Below are positions 11,869 through 23,680 of a DNA stretch of 64,000 bases, piece by piece. The notes beneath the pieces were generated by a model. It was not told the DNA's origin and ran no database searches. It worked only from the letters and a program-made list of their open reading frames with translations. The position numbers were made by a program, and so were the translations under genes. The stretch spans positions 22,363,501-22,427,500 of the forward strand of contig CM053140.1 of the NCBI GenBank assembly GCA_028571685.1. Reading direction: 5' to 3'. Numbering within the stretch: position 1 is the first letter of the stretch; the number at the start of each line of letters is the position of its first letter. Source of the DNA: Heterohyrax brucei. Lineage: Eukaryota; Chordata; Mammalia; Hyracoidea; Procaviidae.

Positions 11869-12878
11869 TTTTTTTATTTTTTTATTTTTATTTAACGTAA
11901 CTGAGTGAAAATGTACATTCACGTATAAATTTACATGCCCACCTATATGCAGCTTCCACTGTTCTCCCTGTCCGGTGACTGCACACTATTCCTCTCTGCT
12001 CCATGCATGCCCCATCCTCCCAACAGCCTCCTTTCCACTTCTCTCCGTCCACTCCCCTTCCTCCAGCCAGAGGTCAGCAAGATGATATCCCTGTAGATGT
12101 ATAGAACCACAAAGTGCTTCCAATATATGGTCACTCTGCGTTGCCAAGTCCAATCCATTCCTGTGCAAAAAGTGGACCTTTGTTATGATTTATGGGAAAG
12201 GGCAGCATCAGGGCCGGGGGCCATGCTCTCAGAGGAACGCCAAAACCGCTGGACCATCAATTGAGGTCTTTTAGTGGAGATCTCATGATGCACCCCTTTT
12301 TATTCTTGTGTTGCCAGTGAGACTCCTCTCTGTGAGCTCCATCGTGGCTATCCCTGGTGGTGGCCAGGCACCATCCAGTTCTTCCGGTCCCAAGTCGATG
12401 TAGGCACCCACTCTTGTGGGTCTCTCTGTCTTCTCGGTTGTCTTTACCGCATGTCATTTTGGTCCTCGGTGAGCATCCGTTCCTGCTGAGGTGGGACCAT
12501 TTGCTGTGTCCTCGGATGCCAGCTTGGCAGCTTTTAAAACCCCAGACGCCACTCACCAATGTGGGGTGCAGAGAGCCCTCTTAGCAAAATGCTAGTTGTG
12601 CCAATTGGCCTGGAATTCGCCTAAGAACATGGTCCCCCGCCCCCTGCCCCAGCTACTCTATCCTTGCAGTATTGAGTCAAGATGGAAGGAGTACTCAAGT
12701 TATGCTGAAGTCCACTTAATGTTGTTCTTGTTTCTAATGTGTGCTATCACTGCTTTCTCCCAACTAGATTTCTAGTAACTATCTAAACTAAACTTTCCCC
12801 CCCTCACCCTCCCTCCCTCCCCTCCCTTGCAGCTGTCAAAGAGTCTTTTCTTCTATACAGAAGTCTGGTTTTGAGATC
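11869..12878 (-). other. L1 3' UTR
   Basis: Non-coding part downstream of ORF2, with an A-rich tail and a G-rich tract at 12797-12826 (minus strand). The frames in it (11943-12168, 12257-12559) are not coding. Confidence 0.75.
12797..12826 (-). other. G-quadruplex-prone tract in L1 3' UTR
   Basis: On the L1 sense strand there are six runs of three or more G separated by one or two bases, ending in a run of seven G. This is the polypurine tract typical of mammalian L1 3' UTRs. Confidence 0.7.
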
Positions 12879-15800
12879 TTATCCTAGAGGTCTCATACAG
12901 TATTTGTCCCTTTCTCGCTGACTACTTTCACTCAACATAATGTCTTCCAGTTGAAACCAGGTTAGGAGATGTTTCCTGGAATCATCGTTATTCTTTATCG
13001 TTACGTAGTGCTCCATTGAGTATATGTACCATAGCTTACCTATCCATTCTTCTATTGTTGGGCATCTGGGTTGATTCCAACTTTTTGCTATCGTGGGCTG
13101 TGCTGCGGTAAACATTCTGGTGCATGTGTCCGTTGGTGTGAAAGGCCTTGAATCTGTAGGATATATTCCAAGCAGTAGAATTACTGGGTCAAATGGTATA
13201 TTGATATCCATTTTTTTAAGGAAGCGCCAGATTGCCTTCCAAAGAGGCTGGACCATTTTGCAACCCCACCAACAGTGTAGGAGGGTTCCCCTTTCTCCAC
13301 AGCCTCTCCAGCATTTGTTGTTTTGTGTTTTCTGGATCATGGCCAATCTTGTTGGGGTGCAAAGGTATCTCATTGTTGTCTTGATTTGAATTTCTTTAAT
13401 AACTAAAGATCGTGAACATGTCCGCATGTGTTTTTTGGCTGCCTGGATCTCCTCTTTAGTGAAGTGTCTGTCCATCTCCTTTGCCAATCGCTTAATTGGA
13501 TGATTTATCTTCTTCTTATTGATATTTTGTAGTATCTTATAGATTATGGAGATCAGGCATCATTCTGACATAGAGTTGCCAAATATTTTTTCCCACTCTG
13601 TGGGTGTTCTTTTAATTCTATTAATAAAGTCTTTGGATGAGCAAAAGTGTTTGATTCTTAATAGTTCCCATTTATCTCCTTTCTCTTCTGTTGACTGTGG
13701 TTTCTTTGACAGATTTTGGAGTCTGTCCTCATTGTATATTAAAACTTCCATTGTTGTTCCTACCTTTTCTTGGATGAGCTTTATCGTTTTAGGTTTGATA
13801 TTTAGGTCTTTTATCCTGTTGGAGTTGGTTTTTGTATAAGGTGTAAGATATGGATCTTGATTCAGTTTACTGCAGATGGATAACCAATTTTGCCAGCACC
13901 ATTTGTTGAAGACGCTGTTTTTACCCCAGTTTAATGTCTTAGGGCCTTTGTCAAATATCAACTGTTCATAGGCAGATGGTGTCATCTCTGGGGTCTCAAT
14001 TCTGTTCCATTGATCAATCTGTGTGTTCTTGTACCAGTACCAGGCTGTTTTGACCACTGTGGCAGTGTAGTATGTTCTAAGGTCGGGTAATGAGAGGCCT
14101 CCCAGTGTGTTCTTCTTCTTTAGTAGTACCTTACTTATCCGGGGCTTCTTCCCTTTCCAAACAAAATTGGTGATTTGTTTCTCCATCTCATTAAAAAATG
14201 ATGCTGGAACTTGTATTGGGATTGCATTATATAAATAAATTGCTTTGGGTAAAATAGACATTTTCACAATGTTAAGTCTTCCTATCCATGAGCAGGGTAG
14301 GTTTTTCCATTTATCTAAGTCTCTCTTAGTTTCTTGTAGTAAGGGCTTGTAGTTCTCTTTGTAAAGGTCTGTTGTTTCTCTGGTTAGATTAATTCCTAGG
14401 TAATTTATCTTCTTAGGGGCTATCACAAATGGTATAGATTTGATAATTTCCTCCTTAACAGTCTCGTTGTTGGTATAAAGGAATCCTACTGATTTACTTA
14501 TTTTTATCTTGTATCCTGAGACTTTGCTGAACTCTTCCATCAGTTTGAGTAACTTACTTATAGATTCATTGGGGTTCTCTGCATATACAATCATATCATC
14601 TGCGAACAGGGAAATTTTAACTTCCTCTTTGCCGATGCAGATGCCCTTTATTTCTTGGTCTTGTCTAATTGCTCTGGCTAGAACTTCTAGCACAATGTTG
14701 AATAGGAGAGGTGACAGTGGGCATCCTTGTCTAGTTCCTGATCTCAGGGGAAAGTCTTTCAGTCTCTCTCCATTCAGGATGATGTGGGCAATTGGCTTTG
14801 TATAAATGGCCCTTATTGTGTTGAGGAATTTGCCGTCTATGCCCATTTTGCTAAGAGTTTTTAGCATGAATGGGTGTTGGACTTTATCAAATGCCTTTTT
14901 GGCATCAATGGACAAAATCAAGTGATCTTTGTCTTTTGTGTTATTTATGCGGTTAATCACATTAATTGTTTTCCTGATGTTGAACCAGCCTTGCATCCCT
15001 GGTATGAATCCCACTTGGTCATGATGGATTATTTTCTTGATATGTTGTTGTATTCTGTTGGCAAGAATTTTGTTGAAGATTTTTGCATCTAGGTTCATGA
15101 GTGATATCGGTCTATAGTTCTCTGTCTTTGTTGGATCTTTCCCGGGCTTAGGTATCAGGGTTATGCTGGCTTCACAGAATGAGTTTGGGAGTACTTCATC
15201 CCTTTCTATACTGTGAAATAGTTTCAATAGTATTGGGGATAACTCTTCTCTAAATGCTTGGTAGAATTCTGCCGTGAAGCCATCTGGGCCTGGATTTTTT
15301 TGGGTTGGCAGTGTTTTGATGACCTTTTCAATCTCTTCCTTTGTGATGGGTTTATTAAGTTGTTCCGCTTCACGTTGTTATAATTTGGGTAGGTGGTATG
15401 AGTCAAGGAATTGGTCCATTTCCCCTAGGTTTTCAAATTTGTTAGAGTACAGTCTTTCATAGTATTCTGTTATGATGTTTTTGATTTCTGTGGCATCTGT
15501 GGTGACAACTCATTTCTAATTTGGGTTATTTGTTTCCTTTCCTGCTTTTCTTTAGTAAGTTTAGCCAGTGGTTTATCAATTTTGTTGATCTTTTCAAAAA
15601 ACCAGCTTTTGGTCTTTTTGATTTTTTCAATTGTTTTTCTATTCTCTAATTCATTTAGCTCTGCTCTAATCTTTATGATCTCCTTTCTTCCAGTGCCCGA
15701 GGGGTTCCTCTGTTGTTCTCTTTCTACTTGTTCAAGCTGTAGAGTTAGCTCCTTGATTTGGTTTCTTTCTTTCCCAATGTGTGCATTTATGGAGATAAAC

Positions 15801-16692
15801 AGACCTCTGAGCACTGCTTTGGCTGTATCCCATAGGTTCTGGTAGGAAGTGTTTTCGTTCTCATTGGAATCCACGAATTTCTTTAATTGATCCCCTATTT
15901 CCTCTATAACCCATGTTTTTTTGAGCAAGATGTTGTTCAGTTTCCAAGAGTTCCACTTTCTATCTCTGTTTTTTCTGCTATTGATTTCAACTTTGATGGC
16001 TTTATGATCTGACAAGATGCTTTGCAATAATTCAATGGTATGGATTTTGTTGAGCATTGCATTATGGCCTATCACGTGGTCAATTCTGGAGAATGTTCCA
16101 TGTGCACTGGAGAAGAAGGTGTAGTTGTCTGCTGATGGGTGGAAAGTTCTGTATATATCAATGAGGTTTAGTTGGTTAATTGTGTCAATGAGGTCTTCTG
16201 TATCTTTACTGAGCTTTTTTCTAGATGATCTGTCTAGTAATGAGAGTGGAGTGTTGAAGTCTCCCACTATTATTGTGGAATCATCTAACTCTCTTTTGAG
16301 CATAGTTAGTGTTTCTTTGACATATTTAGGTGCTCTGACATTAGGTGCATAAATGTTTAATATAGTTAAGTCTTGCTTGTGTACTGAACCTTTCAGCAGT
16401 AAATAGTGTCCATCTTTGTCCACGATGGTGGATTTGACGTTAAAGTTGATTTTGTCTGAGATTAGAATTGCCACCCCTGCTCTTCTTTGTTCATTGTTAC
16501 TTGATACATATTCTTCCAATGTTTAATTTTCAGTTTGTTCCTGTCTTTAGGTCTCAAGTGAGTTTCCTGTAGACAACATATGGATGGGTCGTGTCTTTTG
16601 ATCCAAGATGACACTCGGTGTCTCTTTACTGGAGCATTCAGTCCATTCACATTCAATGTAATTATTGATAGGTATGTGTTCACTGCTGCCAT
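12879..16692 (-). pseudogene. L1 ORF2 (endonuclease / reverse transcriptase), broken
   Basis: Encodes the L1 target-primed reverse transcription enzyme. The start is the ATG at 16690-16692 (MAAVNTYLSIITLNVN, the endonuclease N-terminus). The rest is split over frames at 15470-16519, 15224-15406, 13560-15227 and 12879-13487. The 13560-15227 frame is the reverse transcriptase and shows the FADD catalytic motif (14595-14606). The 12879-13487 frame carries the Cys-rich end (CWRGCGERGTLLHCWWGC). Frameshifts near 16.5, 15.4 and 13.5 kb make it non-functional. Plus-strand frames here are shadows. Confidence 0.93.
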
Positions 16693-16946
16693 TGTGATAT
16701 GTTTATTTTTATGTTGATGTTTTCTCCGTTGTTCTTATTAGTCTGTTCTGAGACACTCTTTTTTGTGAGTTGATTTCTCACCTTTTTCAGAGCTGGTTTT
16801 ATAGTTGTTGAGACTCGTGTGTTAGATTTCTTGAAATGGTAGGATACATCTTTGTTGTGCTTTACAGCTGCCCCTATGAACCCCCTTAATAAACTATTTA
16901 TAAACCCAATTTTAATTACTACCAGTCTGGTCATCTTCCTCTCCAT
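16680..16946 (-). CDS. Candidate 88-codon frame between L1 ORF1 and ORF2
   Basis: Starts MERKMTRLVVIKIGF and is very basic (many K/R, few acidic residues). It fills most of the 421-bp spacer between ORF1 and ORF2. Its stop overlaps the ORF2 start: the last 13 bases (16680-16692) contain the ORF2 ATG in another frame. The second L1 copy keeps the same start and the first 60 or so codons (57777-57983), then loses the frame by a 2-bp deletion. No known family recognised. It could be a chance frame in an A-rich spacer, or a small L1 protein, or a reinitiation device for ORF2. Confidence 0.35.
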   Translation of the reverse strand: MERKMTRLVVIKIGFINSLLRGFIGAAVKHNKDVSYHFKKSNTRVSTTIKPALKKVRNQLTKKSVSEQTNKNNGENINIKINISQWQQ

Positions 16947-17113
16947 CTGGAAGGACTATAACGACTGTAGTACATCCCTCTTTTATTATGATGACACCAT
17001 AGTTTTCATAATGATCACTGGATTGCTTCTTTCCAAATCAAAGCTGTGATTTACTTTGGAGCCTTCCCTAAATGAGTAGAGTATTGAGTAGTGTGTCGTT
17101 CTAAAATATAAAG

Positions 17114-18073
17114 TTAGTGGTTTCGTTCTTCTAAGCCAAAGCCAAGAACTTCTTTCAGTATTTCTTGTAGTTTGGGTTTGGTTTTTACAAAGTCTCTTAG
17201 TTTCTGTTTATCTGGAAATGTCTTAATTTCATTTTCATGTTTGAAAGACAGTTTTGCAGGATATATAATTCTTGGTTGGAAGTTCTTCTCCTTCAAGACT
17301 TTGAATGTGTCGTGCCACTGTCTCCGTGCCAGCATGGTTTCTGCTGAGAAATCTGACGAGAGCCTACAGGGTTTCCCTCTGAATGTTAGCTTTGCCTTGA
17401 GTCTTGCTGCCTTTAAGAGTTGTTGCTTGTGCTTCACTTTGTTAAGCTTGATTATAATATGCCTTGGAGTCTTTCTTTTGAGATCTATATTGGGTGGCGT
17501 ACGATATGCATCTGAGATGTCTATATTCTCTTCCTTCATGATTTCTGGGAAGTTTTCTGTCAGCAGCTCAGCAACAATATTCTCTGTGTTCTCAGATGTC
17601 TCACCCTGTTCAGGGACTCCAATTAATCGAAGGTTGTTCCTCTTAATAGAGTTCCACATGCTTCTTAATGTTTCTTCATTTTTCTTGTTTCTTTTTTATG
17701 ATTTCTGCTCATAGACACTGGCATCAGTAGCCCTGTCTTCCAAGTCAGAAATTCTTTTTTCCATTTGTTCCATTCTGTTTTCTTGGGTTTGCATGGAAGC
17801 TTCTATGTCTTTGATTTTGTTCTTGATCTGTTGGATTTCAGAGTACTGGTGTTCCGTCAGATCAAACAACTTGCTTAATTTTTCATTTTGTTCTGCTGCA
17901 TTTTGTATAAGGTCTAGAAGGGCCCTGTATATAATCAACTTGTATTCACTTCCTGATGCTTTCATAAAAGTTTCTTCATCTGGAAAACTCCTTGGTTGCT
18001 TTGTTTGGGAGCCTTCCGTAGCCATGAGTGATTGCTTGTATGCCACAACTGTCTGTTGCTTTTTGGGTCCCAT
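17114..18073 (-). pseudogene. L1 ORF1 (RNA-binding protein), one nonsense codon
   Basis: Encodes the L1 ORF1 RNA chaperone that packages L1 RNA. The ATG is at 18071-18073 (MGPKKQQTVVAYKQSL). The N-terminal part holds a heptad coiled coil (LSKLFDLTEHQYSEIQQIK and on to MEKRISDLEDRATD). The RRM and C-terminal domain follow, ending GFGLEERNH. The frame is broken into 17696-18073 and 17114-17659 by a stop codon just after EQKS; the second L1 has a Glu codon there. The usual length is about 319 codons, so that stop is the main lesion visible. Confidence 0.92.
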
Positions 18074-19069
18074 GTGAGAATATAGAGGCTGGAAGAGGTA
18101 CTGTGAGGATGGACTGCAAATGTTTCTCTAGGCTGTCTTCAAATGTAAAGCAAAAGGTATCTGACCAGTTCACAAGTCAGTTAGGTTTTCAGGTGTAGAG
18201 GTCCCTCTTCTCATCTGACAAAGTAAGCGCCACTGTATCCAACCCCAGATGATAACAAACTAGTTCAGAATACAGCACTGCTAGTGCCCTGGTGGCCTCT
18301 GCTGACAGGGCCTAGCCTTATCCAACACTGCGTCGAGTACTGGTTTTGTGATACAAAAGCGCTCTCTTGTCGGCAGGGTCTGGCTCCCAAGCTAAGAATT
18401 AGGTCCAGCTGCAGCCACCGTACCCAAGATGGCGTCCTCCACACAGGCAGCAGACAGGGGGGCTAAAGGTGCCCAGAGGCAGCGATTCCCCTGCTTCTGT
18501 TACAGGGCCCCCAACGTAGGCAGCACTATGCAAAATCAGTACTTTTCTGATGGAGAAGCGCTGTCCCGTTTGCAGGCGCTGGCTCCCAGGCTAAGAACGA
18601 GGTCCCGCTAAAATCTCGGTACCAACATGGCGTCCCGCACCCTGACCACGGAGTTCCACACAAACCCCACTGAGGCAGCTACAAAACGAAAGGCTCAAAG
18701 TGTCTAGATTAACAGAGTCCCGAGCCTGGCTCTCAGAACACGGGAATTTCGCCTGCCTCTTCCCCCAGCAGCGCGTCTGAGTCCAGCCGCCGGGCAAGGC
18801 CCAGCTCTGCCCGCCAGCCGAGACCGAGGAAAAAAAAGTCAAACTGGTGCGTTTACCTTCTGTCCGTGAGAGCCGGGGCTAGCGAGGAGCGGGACTCAGC
18901 GAGAGAGAGGAGATTTTTCACTGAATGGTATGAAGTCCCAATTAAGAGCTCTGTGCCGTGTCCTGAGGGTGATTAGGTGATCAGAAGGCTCTGTTTGATT
19001 GTCAGTTCAGGTCTTGGTTTCCAGAGGGATAGAAGGAGACATGGGCTTAGTCGGCCATCTTGACTCTGC
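18074..19069 (-). promoter_or_regulatory. L1 5' UTR / internal promoter
   Basis: CpG-rich compared with its surroundings. On the L1 sense strand it begins with an AAGATGGCCGA YY1-like site (19052-19062), as in other mammalian L1 promoters. On the opposite (plus) strand there are two more ATGGCG sites in good context, CAAGATGGCGTC at 18425-18436 and CCAACATGGCGTC at 18622-18634, both retained in the other L1. They could drive antisense transcription. Confidence 0.6.
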
Positions 19070-19098
19070 TTTGATGAATTCTCAGATTTAAGTTCCCA

Positions 19099-19389
19099 CA
19101 GGACTGGGCAGTATTTTGTTCTGTTGTACATAGAGTCACTGTGAGTTGGAACCTACTCGGGGGACGAAGCCACATAACAATGCTACAACAGGAATTGAGA
19201 GAATATCAACTGAGATGTTTCAATAAACAGATGCAGTACTGCAAGCCTGCACTTGCCAGTGCTCAGAAATCGGGAGGACTGCTACCTCTCCGACCCACTA
19301 CAAGTGATCCAATCGAGAGAAAGGTTATCAAACAGAACATAGAGATTACTGAAAATATCAAATGCGAGTAAAATTTTGCTGAAAATCAT
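19099..19389 (+). mobile_element. RTE 3' tail joined to RTE reverse-transcriptase piece (unit junction 1)
   Basis: 19099-19190 matches the RTE 3' tail (ggactgggcagt, gtcactgtgagttggaacc, a degenerate caacaac end). It passes directly into an internal RTE segment (gaatatcaactgagatgttt ... gtaaaattttgctgaaaatca) that normally lies more than 1 kb upstream of the tail. The same tail-to-internal junction recurs near 23420, 31310 and 36879, so it marks the boundary between tandem units. Confidence 0.8.
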
Positions 19390-21082
19390 TGTGCTGTGAT
19401 TACTTTCCTTTGTGTGAGACATTTCTAAGCCATGACCCTGTAACTAATACTCAGGTGACTGAGCAGGACAGTGTGATAGTGCAGTTGAGATTCACTAAGA
19501 GGATTGGTCCTTATCTCCTTAAGTGAGAGCTCATTCCAGAGCAGTGACAGAGATTATGCAACCCTCTAGGTAGAATGGCCTTGAGCTGACAGAGCATTCT
19601 TTGGGCCGGGATCACTGTGCTGTAAAGTTCTCGGAAGCAGGTGCTAGAGAGTGTGCAAGCTCGGAACTGCTGGCAAGAGAGACCTAGCAGCAGGAGGCAC
19701 CATGATGGGCTTCCCAGCCCACAGAGACAGAAAGCTGAGGGCCTCTGATCAGTGGCTGAGGGCCAAGGAGAGACCTGCCTTCAGGAGGTGGGCAGAATAA
19801 TCTGTGGGGAAACATACAATGGAAATCCTATGGAAAATGTAGTATCTCTTTGGAGTCCACAGCTGGGAATAACACAGAGAGCCTGAGGTCCTTGGTAAAT
19901 AGTGGGACCAAAACTATCATCAAGCAATGAAGGATAAAAAGATCAAAGCACTGACAACATCCTGGGACAGAGGTAATTTCCTGAAGGTTGTTTTTCAGAA
20001 CAAACCAGATGGAAGCAACTCTAAGGTCATGCACAGAAATTCCTGCTTGGACAACTATGTGTCCTTCCAATGGGAGCACCAGACACCTACCTTCAGGACC
20101 TGGGAATGGAACCCAAGAACGAACAAACTCTATGCACAAACACCCCACAGGGAGTCCTGCTAGCAGCTCCAGAAAGCCCCAGAAAAGGAACTGTCTAGAT
20201 TTTGTAACTGACCAGATCCCAAGTGACCTGGTTTGGGTTCAGGAGATCAGAGCAGAATTTCAGTCTCATGATGAGTGTGTAACTGCCTGCTCCTTCCCCA
20301 GGCACCAGGATGCCACCTTCAGGGCACCAAAATGTATTAGTACCTTAACAGACAGGGAAGGGGTCAGTCTCTATGAGTAGGGAAAGACCTGGTACTAAGC
20401 TTGTTGGGTTCCTTATGTTGCTAAGGGTAACAGGTTGTGTCATAGTCAGGAGTGGGAGGTAGGAAATAGCCTTTGGTTTCAGTTTTAGGGTTATACGTCA
20501 GCAACTGCATGATGGGTCCCCTCCCAAAAAATATGATAATGGTATGGAGATAGGATGAAAACAGGGACTCAGTTGTTTCTAGGTCCTCCTCCTGAGGTGG
20601 TCCGCACCAGTAGCCACATCTCAAAGTGCACGGAGGAAGTGTTACATCCGCAGTTACCCTTCCCAAACATTAATTAAGCATTTAGTGATCATGTGATGAG
20701 GCGGTCCGTGGTGGTGATCAGGTTCCCTAGCTAACCTTGTCATTTCCCCCTTGAGGAGACATGGGCCTGAAATCTTGAAGGGAATGTGGGAAGTCGACTC
20801 GCTCTAGCTACTTCCTGCTGTTTCGGGTTGTAGTCCTGCCTACCCGTCAGACCCATGTTCCTCAAGTATCCTGTCTTGAAAACACTGAGAGGCCTGATCT
20901 ACCTACCACCTGGTTGCTGGTTATATGCTGCATATCCATGTAGGACCAGGAGATTCACTAGGAATGGCTGGAGCTTGGAGCTGTGTCTTTTTTCTTAGAA
21001 GCCGAATTCAAGATGTGTTCTATGCTGTCCTGGACCTGGCCAGATTTATTATCATAAAAACAACACTATTCTTTGAGATACA
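19390..21082 (+). repeat. Element U, copy 1 (unit 1)
   Basis: Starts TGTGCTGTGATTAC inside the RTE piece. About 1.7 kb shared with 23681-25290, 31339-32139 (5' deleted) and 37096-38866. Its first ~450 bp also occur outside the array at 43711-44170. LTR-like in texture, but I cannot place it in a family. Frames inside are not recognisable. It always sits just upstream of the kinase copy, so it would be the kinase's 5' flank. Confidence 0.7.
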
Positions 21083-21838
21083 GGCAGGTGCTTCCCTCAG
21101 GTGCTGTGAGAAGGTCAAGGACATCAACATGGGACACTATCACTGCTAAGACCATGGGCAAGGAGACATGGGTCACAGTCAAGTTATCCCGGCACATCAT
21201 CATGGGCGAAGAGGTAGCCGAGCAAAGAGCTGAAAAGAGCCAACAGACATCCTCTAACCTCCTGACACTATGCCCAGAGATAAAAATCATGAAGGATGCC
21301 CACAATCGAAAGAGTTTAATGCTGTTGCAAGTCATACAGAGTAACATCATCTTTCCTGTAGTGATGGAGTATGGAACTGGAGGGGACTTGCATGATCATC
21401 TGGAGACTCACGGCTTCATGAGTGAAAAAAAGGCCCAGAAAAAACTCCATCAATTAGTGTAGGCCCTACAAGTATGACACAACATGTGTGTTGTACACAC
21501 TCACGCCGAACCAGGAAAAGTCCTCTTAGATGACAGGAAGAACACCAACTTGCTGACTTGGATTTTGGAACTGAATTCACCAAGGGGAAAAGGCTGAACA
21601 CCTTCTATGGGAGTCTCCCTTTTTATGCTCCAGAACTCTTACCTGGAGAAAAGTACCAGGGACACCCCTGTGGATGTATGAAGTCTGGGTTTCATGTATT
21701 TCATGGTAAGTGGATCTCTGCCTTTTCACGGAGATGCCCTAACTGAGCTATGAAAGTAGGTACTGGAGAAGAATATAGTATTCCTTTCCACACGTCTATG
21801 TCACATGAACACTTGCTGAGTTAAATACTCATTTGTCG
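21083..21838 (+). pseudogene. MARK-family kinase retropseudogene c1 (kinase part)
   Basis: Decayed, intronless kinase domain. It runs from GHY (21131) with a frameshift at the Gly loop, through VMEYGTGGDLHDHLETHGFM (frame 21073-21462), a damaged catalytic loop (VVHTHAEPGKVLL in place of HRDLKxEN), an intact DFG (21561-21569), GSLPFYAPELLPGEKY, and into the C-lobe. At the VAVK site it reads VAEQ, so the ATP-anchoring lysine is lost. It ends about 21838 by fusing directly to the leader of the next copy. The same fusion is seen at the end of c3, so it predates duplication of the units. Confidence 0.85.
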
Positions 21839-23310
21839 CCCACTTGCTCCATTTTAACTATACCACAAGGGTATCTCTTATCCTACAGTCCATTAGTCTT
21901 TGACACCACACTGAACATGCCGCAGAGCCACTGAGCATTTCCTGCTGAGGAGGAAATCTATGTGGGACACTACCACCTCTTAAGAACCATTAGCAAGGGG
22001 ACATCTGCCAGAGTCAATTTACCCTGGCACATCAACACCAGCAAAGAGGTAGTCTAGAGAAGAGTTGAAAAGAGCCAACAGACATCCTCCAACCTCCAAA
22101 CACTAGACCCAGACGTAAAAATCATGAAGGATCTCCATCACTGAAATATTTTAAGGCTGTTTCAAGCCATAGAGAACAACAACATCTCGGGTATAGGGAT
22201 GGAGTATTTAACTACAGGTGAACATTTGGAGGCTCAGAGCTTCATGAGCAAAAAAGAGGTGCCCAAATAATCTGCCAAACAGAGTTGGCCTTACAGGTTT
22301 GCCACAACAACTGTCTTGTACATAGGAATATCAAAGTGGAATATGTGCTCTTGGATGAGAGAAGGAACATCAAACTTGCTGCCAGTGGTTTGAGAACTGA
22401 ATTCACCAACGGGAGCGACCTGAACACATTCTGTGGCAGTCTCCATTAGGTCGCCTAGAACTCCAACAAGGAGAAAAGTACCATCGACCCCCCTGGGACG
22501 TGTGGAGCCTGGCAACCACCATGCACTTCATGGTAAGTGGATCTCTGCCTTTGCATGGAGAGACCTCATCTGAGCTATCAAAGCAGGTACTGGAGGAAGA
22601 ACACGACATTCCTCTCCACATGTCTACACCATGTGAACACTTGCTAAGCCAAACAGTCATTTGGGATGCAAGAAAGACAGCATATCAGAGGAGACGCTAC
22701 AAGTTCTGTAAGTGACTACGGATAATGAAGGAAAACAAAAGGGGTTCGTGAAGCCACGCCTGGACTATGAAGACTCCCAAAGTGAACACAGCTGAAAGGC
22801 AGAAAGAATTTCTTGACTTGCTGCTGAATCAAAGATACAGCGTGGTGACTGGCACCTCTCTGATCCCGGTCACAACACATCTGAGATGGACAGTCATGCC
22901 AGTACCATGGAACCCCAGGGTGCAGCACATGGCACTGATAGCCACACACCTTTCTCACTCCATGAGGTACGTCTTACCATCTATGCTAAACCCAAACGTG
23001 AGACCCGTAACAGTGGAGGATGAAGAGTGCCTGTTCCACTGAGCCCAAGGAGACGATACAGGAGATCTGTCAAGTGCTGCACACCCACTGACAGGTACAC
23101 ACTGCTGTGTATGAACAGCACACCAAGACTGCAGGACTTTGTTCAGTGGAGGATGGAGGTGTGCACACTGCTTGTGTGGACCCTCAACAAGGGGAAAGGG
23201 AAGGGAATTTCAGGCATCTCTGAGGCCATCAGTAGCATCGACTGAAAAAGGAGGAGGGAGTATGTACCTTATAATGCTGCCAGCAGTTGCCAGGGACAAA
23301 AGAGTTCACA
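21839..23310 (+). pseudogene. MARK-family kinase retropseudogene c2 (leader to KA1, spacer deleted)
   Basis: Reads leader, kinase (KEV at the VAVK site with a stop; HRN instead of HRD at 22321-22329; LNTFCGSL activation loop with its Thr kept; WSLATTMHFMVSGSLPL; HMSTPCEHLLSQ), then UBA (ERQKEFLDLLLNQRYS, 22790-22850). It jumps at about 23010 straight to the KA1 tail (MKSAC/STEPKE, then TDRYTLLCMNSTPRLQDF and VQWRMEVC, RISGISEA in shifted frames). The missing spacer is a clean internal deletion. The KA1 wording is closest to MARK2 as I recall it. Several stops and shifts make it non-functional. Confidence 0.87.
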
Positions 23311-23323
23311 GATTTAAGTTTCT

Positions 23324-23680
23324 ACAGGACTGGGCAGTGTTTTGTTCTGTTGCACACAGGGTCACTGTGAGTTGGAACCTACCTGACAGGATCAACTGAC
23401 GCAACACCACAACAACACAAACTGAGAGAACATCAGTTGAGATTTTTCAATACACAGATGCAGTACGGCAAGTCCTCACTTGTCTGTACACAGTACATTT
23501 TCATTTAATCATAATTAAAAAAAAAAGAAAAAGAAATCTGGACGACAGCTACCTGGCCAACCAGCTATAGCTGATCCTTTCTTACACTCATTCCAAAGAA
23601 AGGTGATCAAGCAGAACACAGAGATTACTGAAAAGTCTCACTAATATCAAAAATGAGTAAAGTATGGCTGAAGATTATTG
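23324..23680 (+). mobile_element. RTE tail plus RTE internal piece (unit junction 2)
   Basis: RTE 3' tail (ggactgggcagtgttttg ... caacaacac) followed by the internal RTE piece (gagaacatcagttgagattt ... gatgggctga-type end). An A-rich insertion sits near 23500-23530. Same arrangement as at 19099-19389. Confidence 0.8.

Larger units (their letters stand above)
11869..19069 (-). mobile_element. L1 LINE, 7.2 kb, both ends present, inactive (L1 copy 1)
   Basis: Minus-strand L1 with A-rich 3' end (T-run from 11869), 3' UTR (11869-12878), ORF2 region, a 421-bp inter-ORF spacer, ORF1 region, and a ~1-kb 5' UTR that starts with the typical GTCAAGATGGCCGAC start (19048-19064). Both ORFs carry lesions. 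I see no target-site duplication: the 3' flank reads gtattaggcatgg (minus sense) and the 5' flank ends in tcatcaaagca. One flank has therefore probably been rearranged. Confidence 0.93.

Noticed and set aside
13546..18077. Plus-strand frames across L1 copy 1 (for example 17172-17714, 14509-14805)
   Set aside because: They are antisense shadows of ORF1 and ORF2; the same shadows appear in L1 copy 2.
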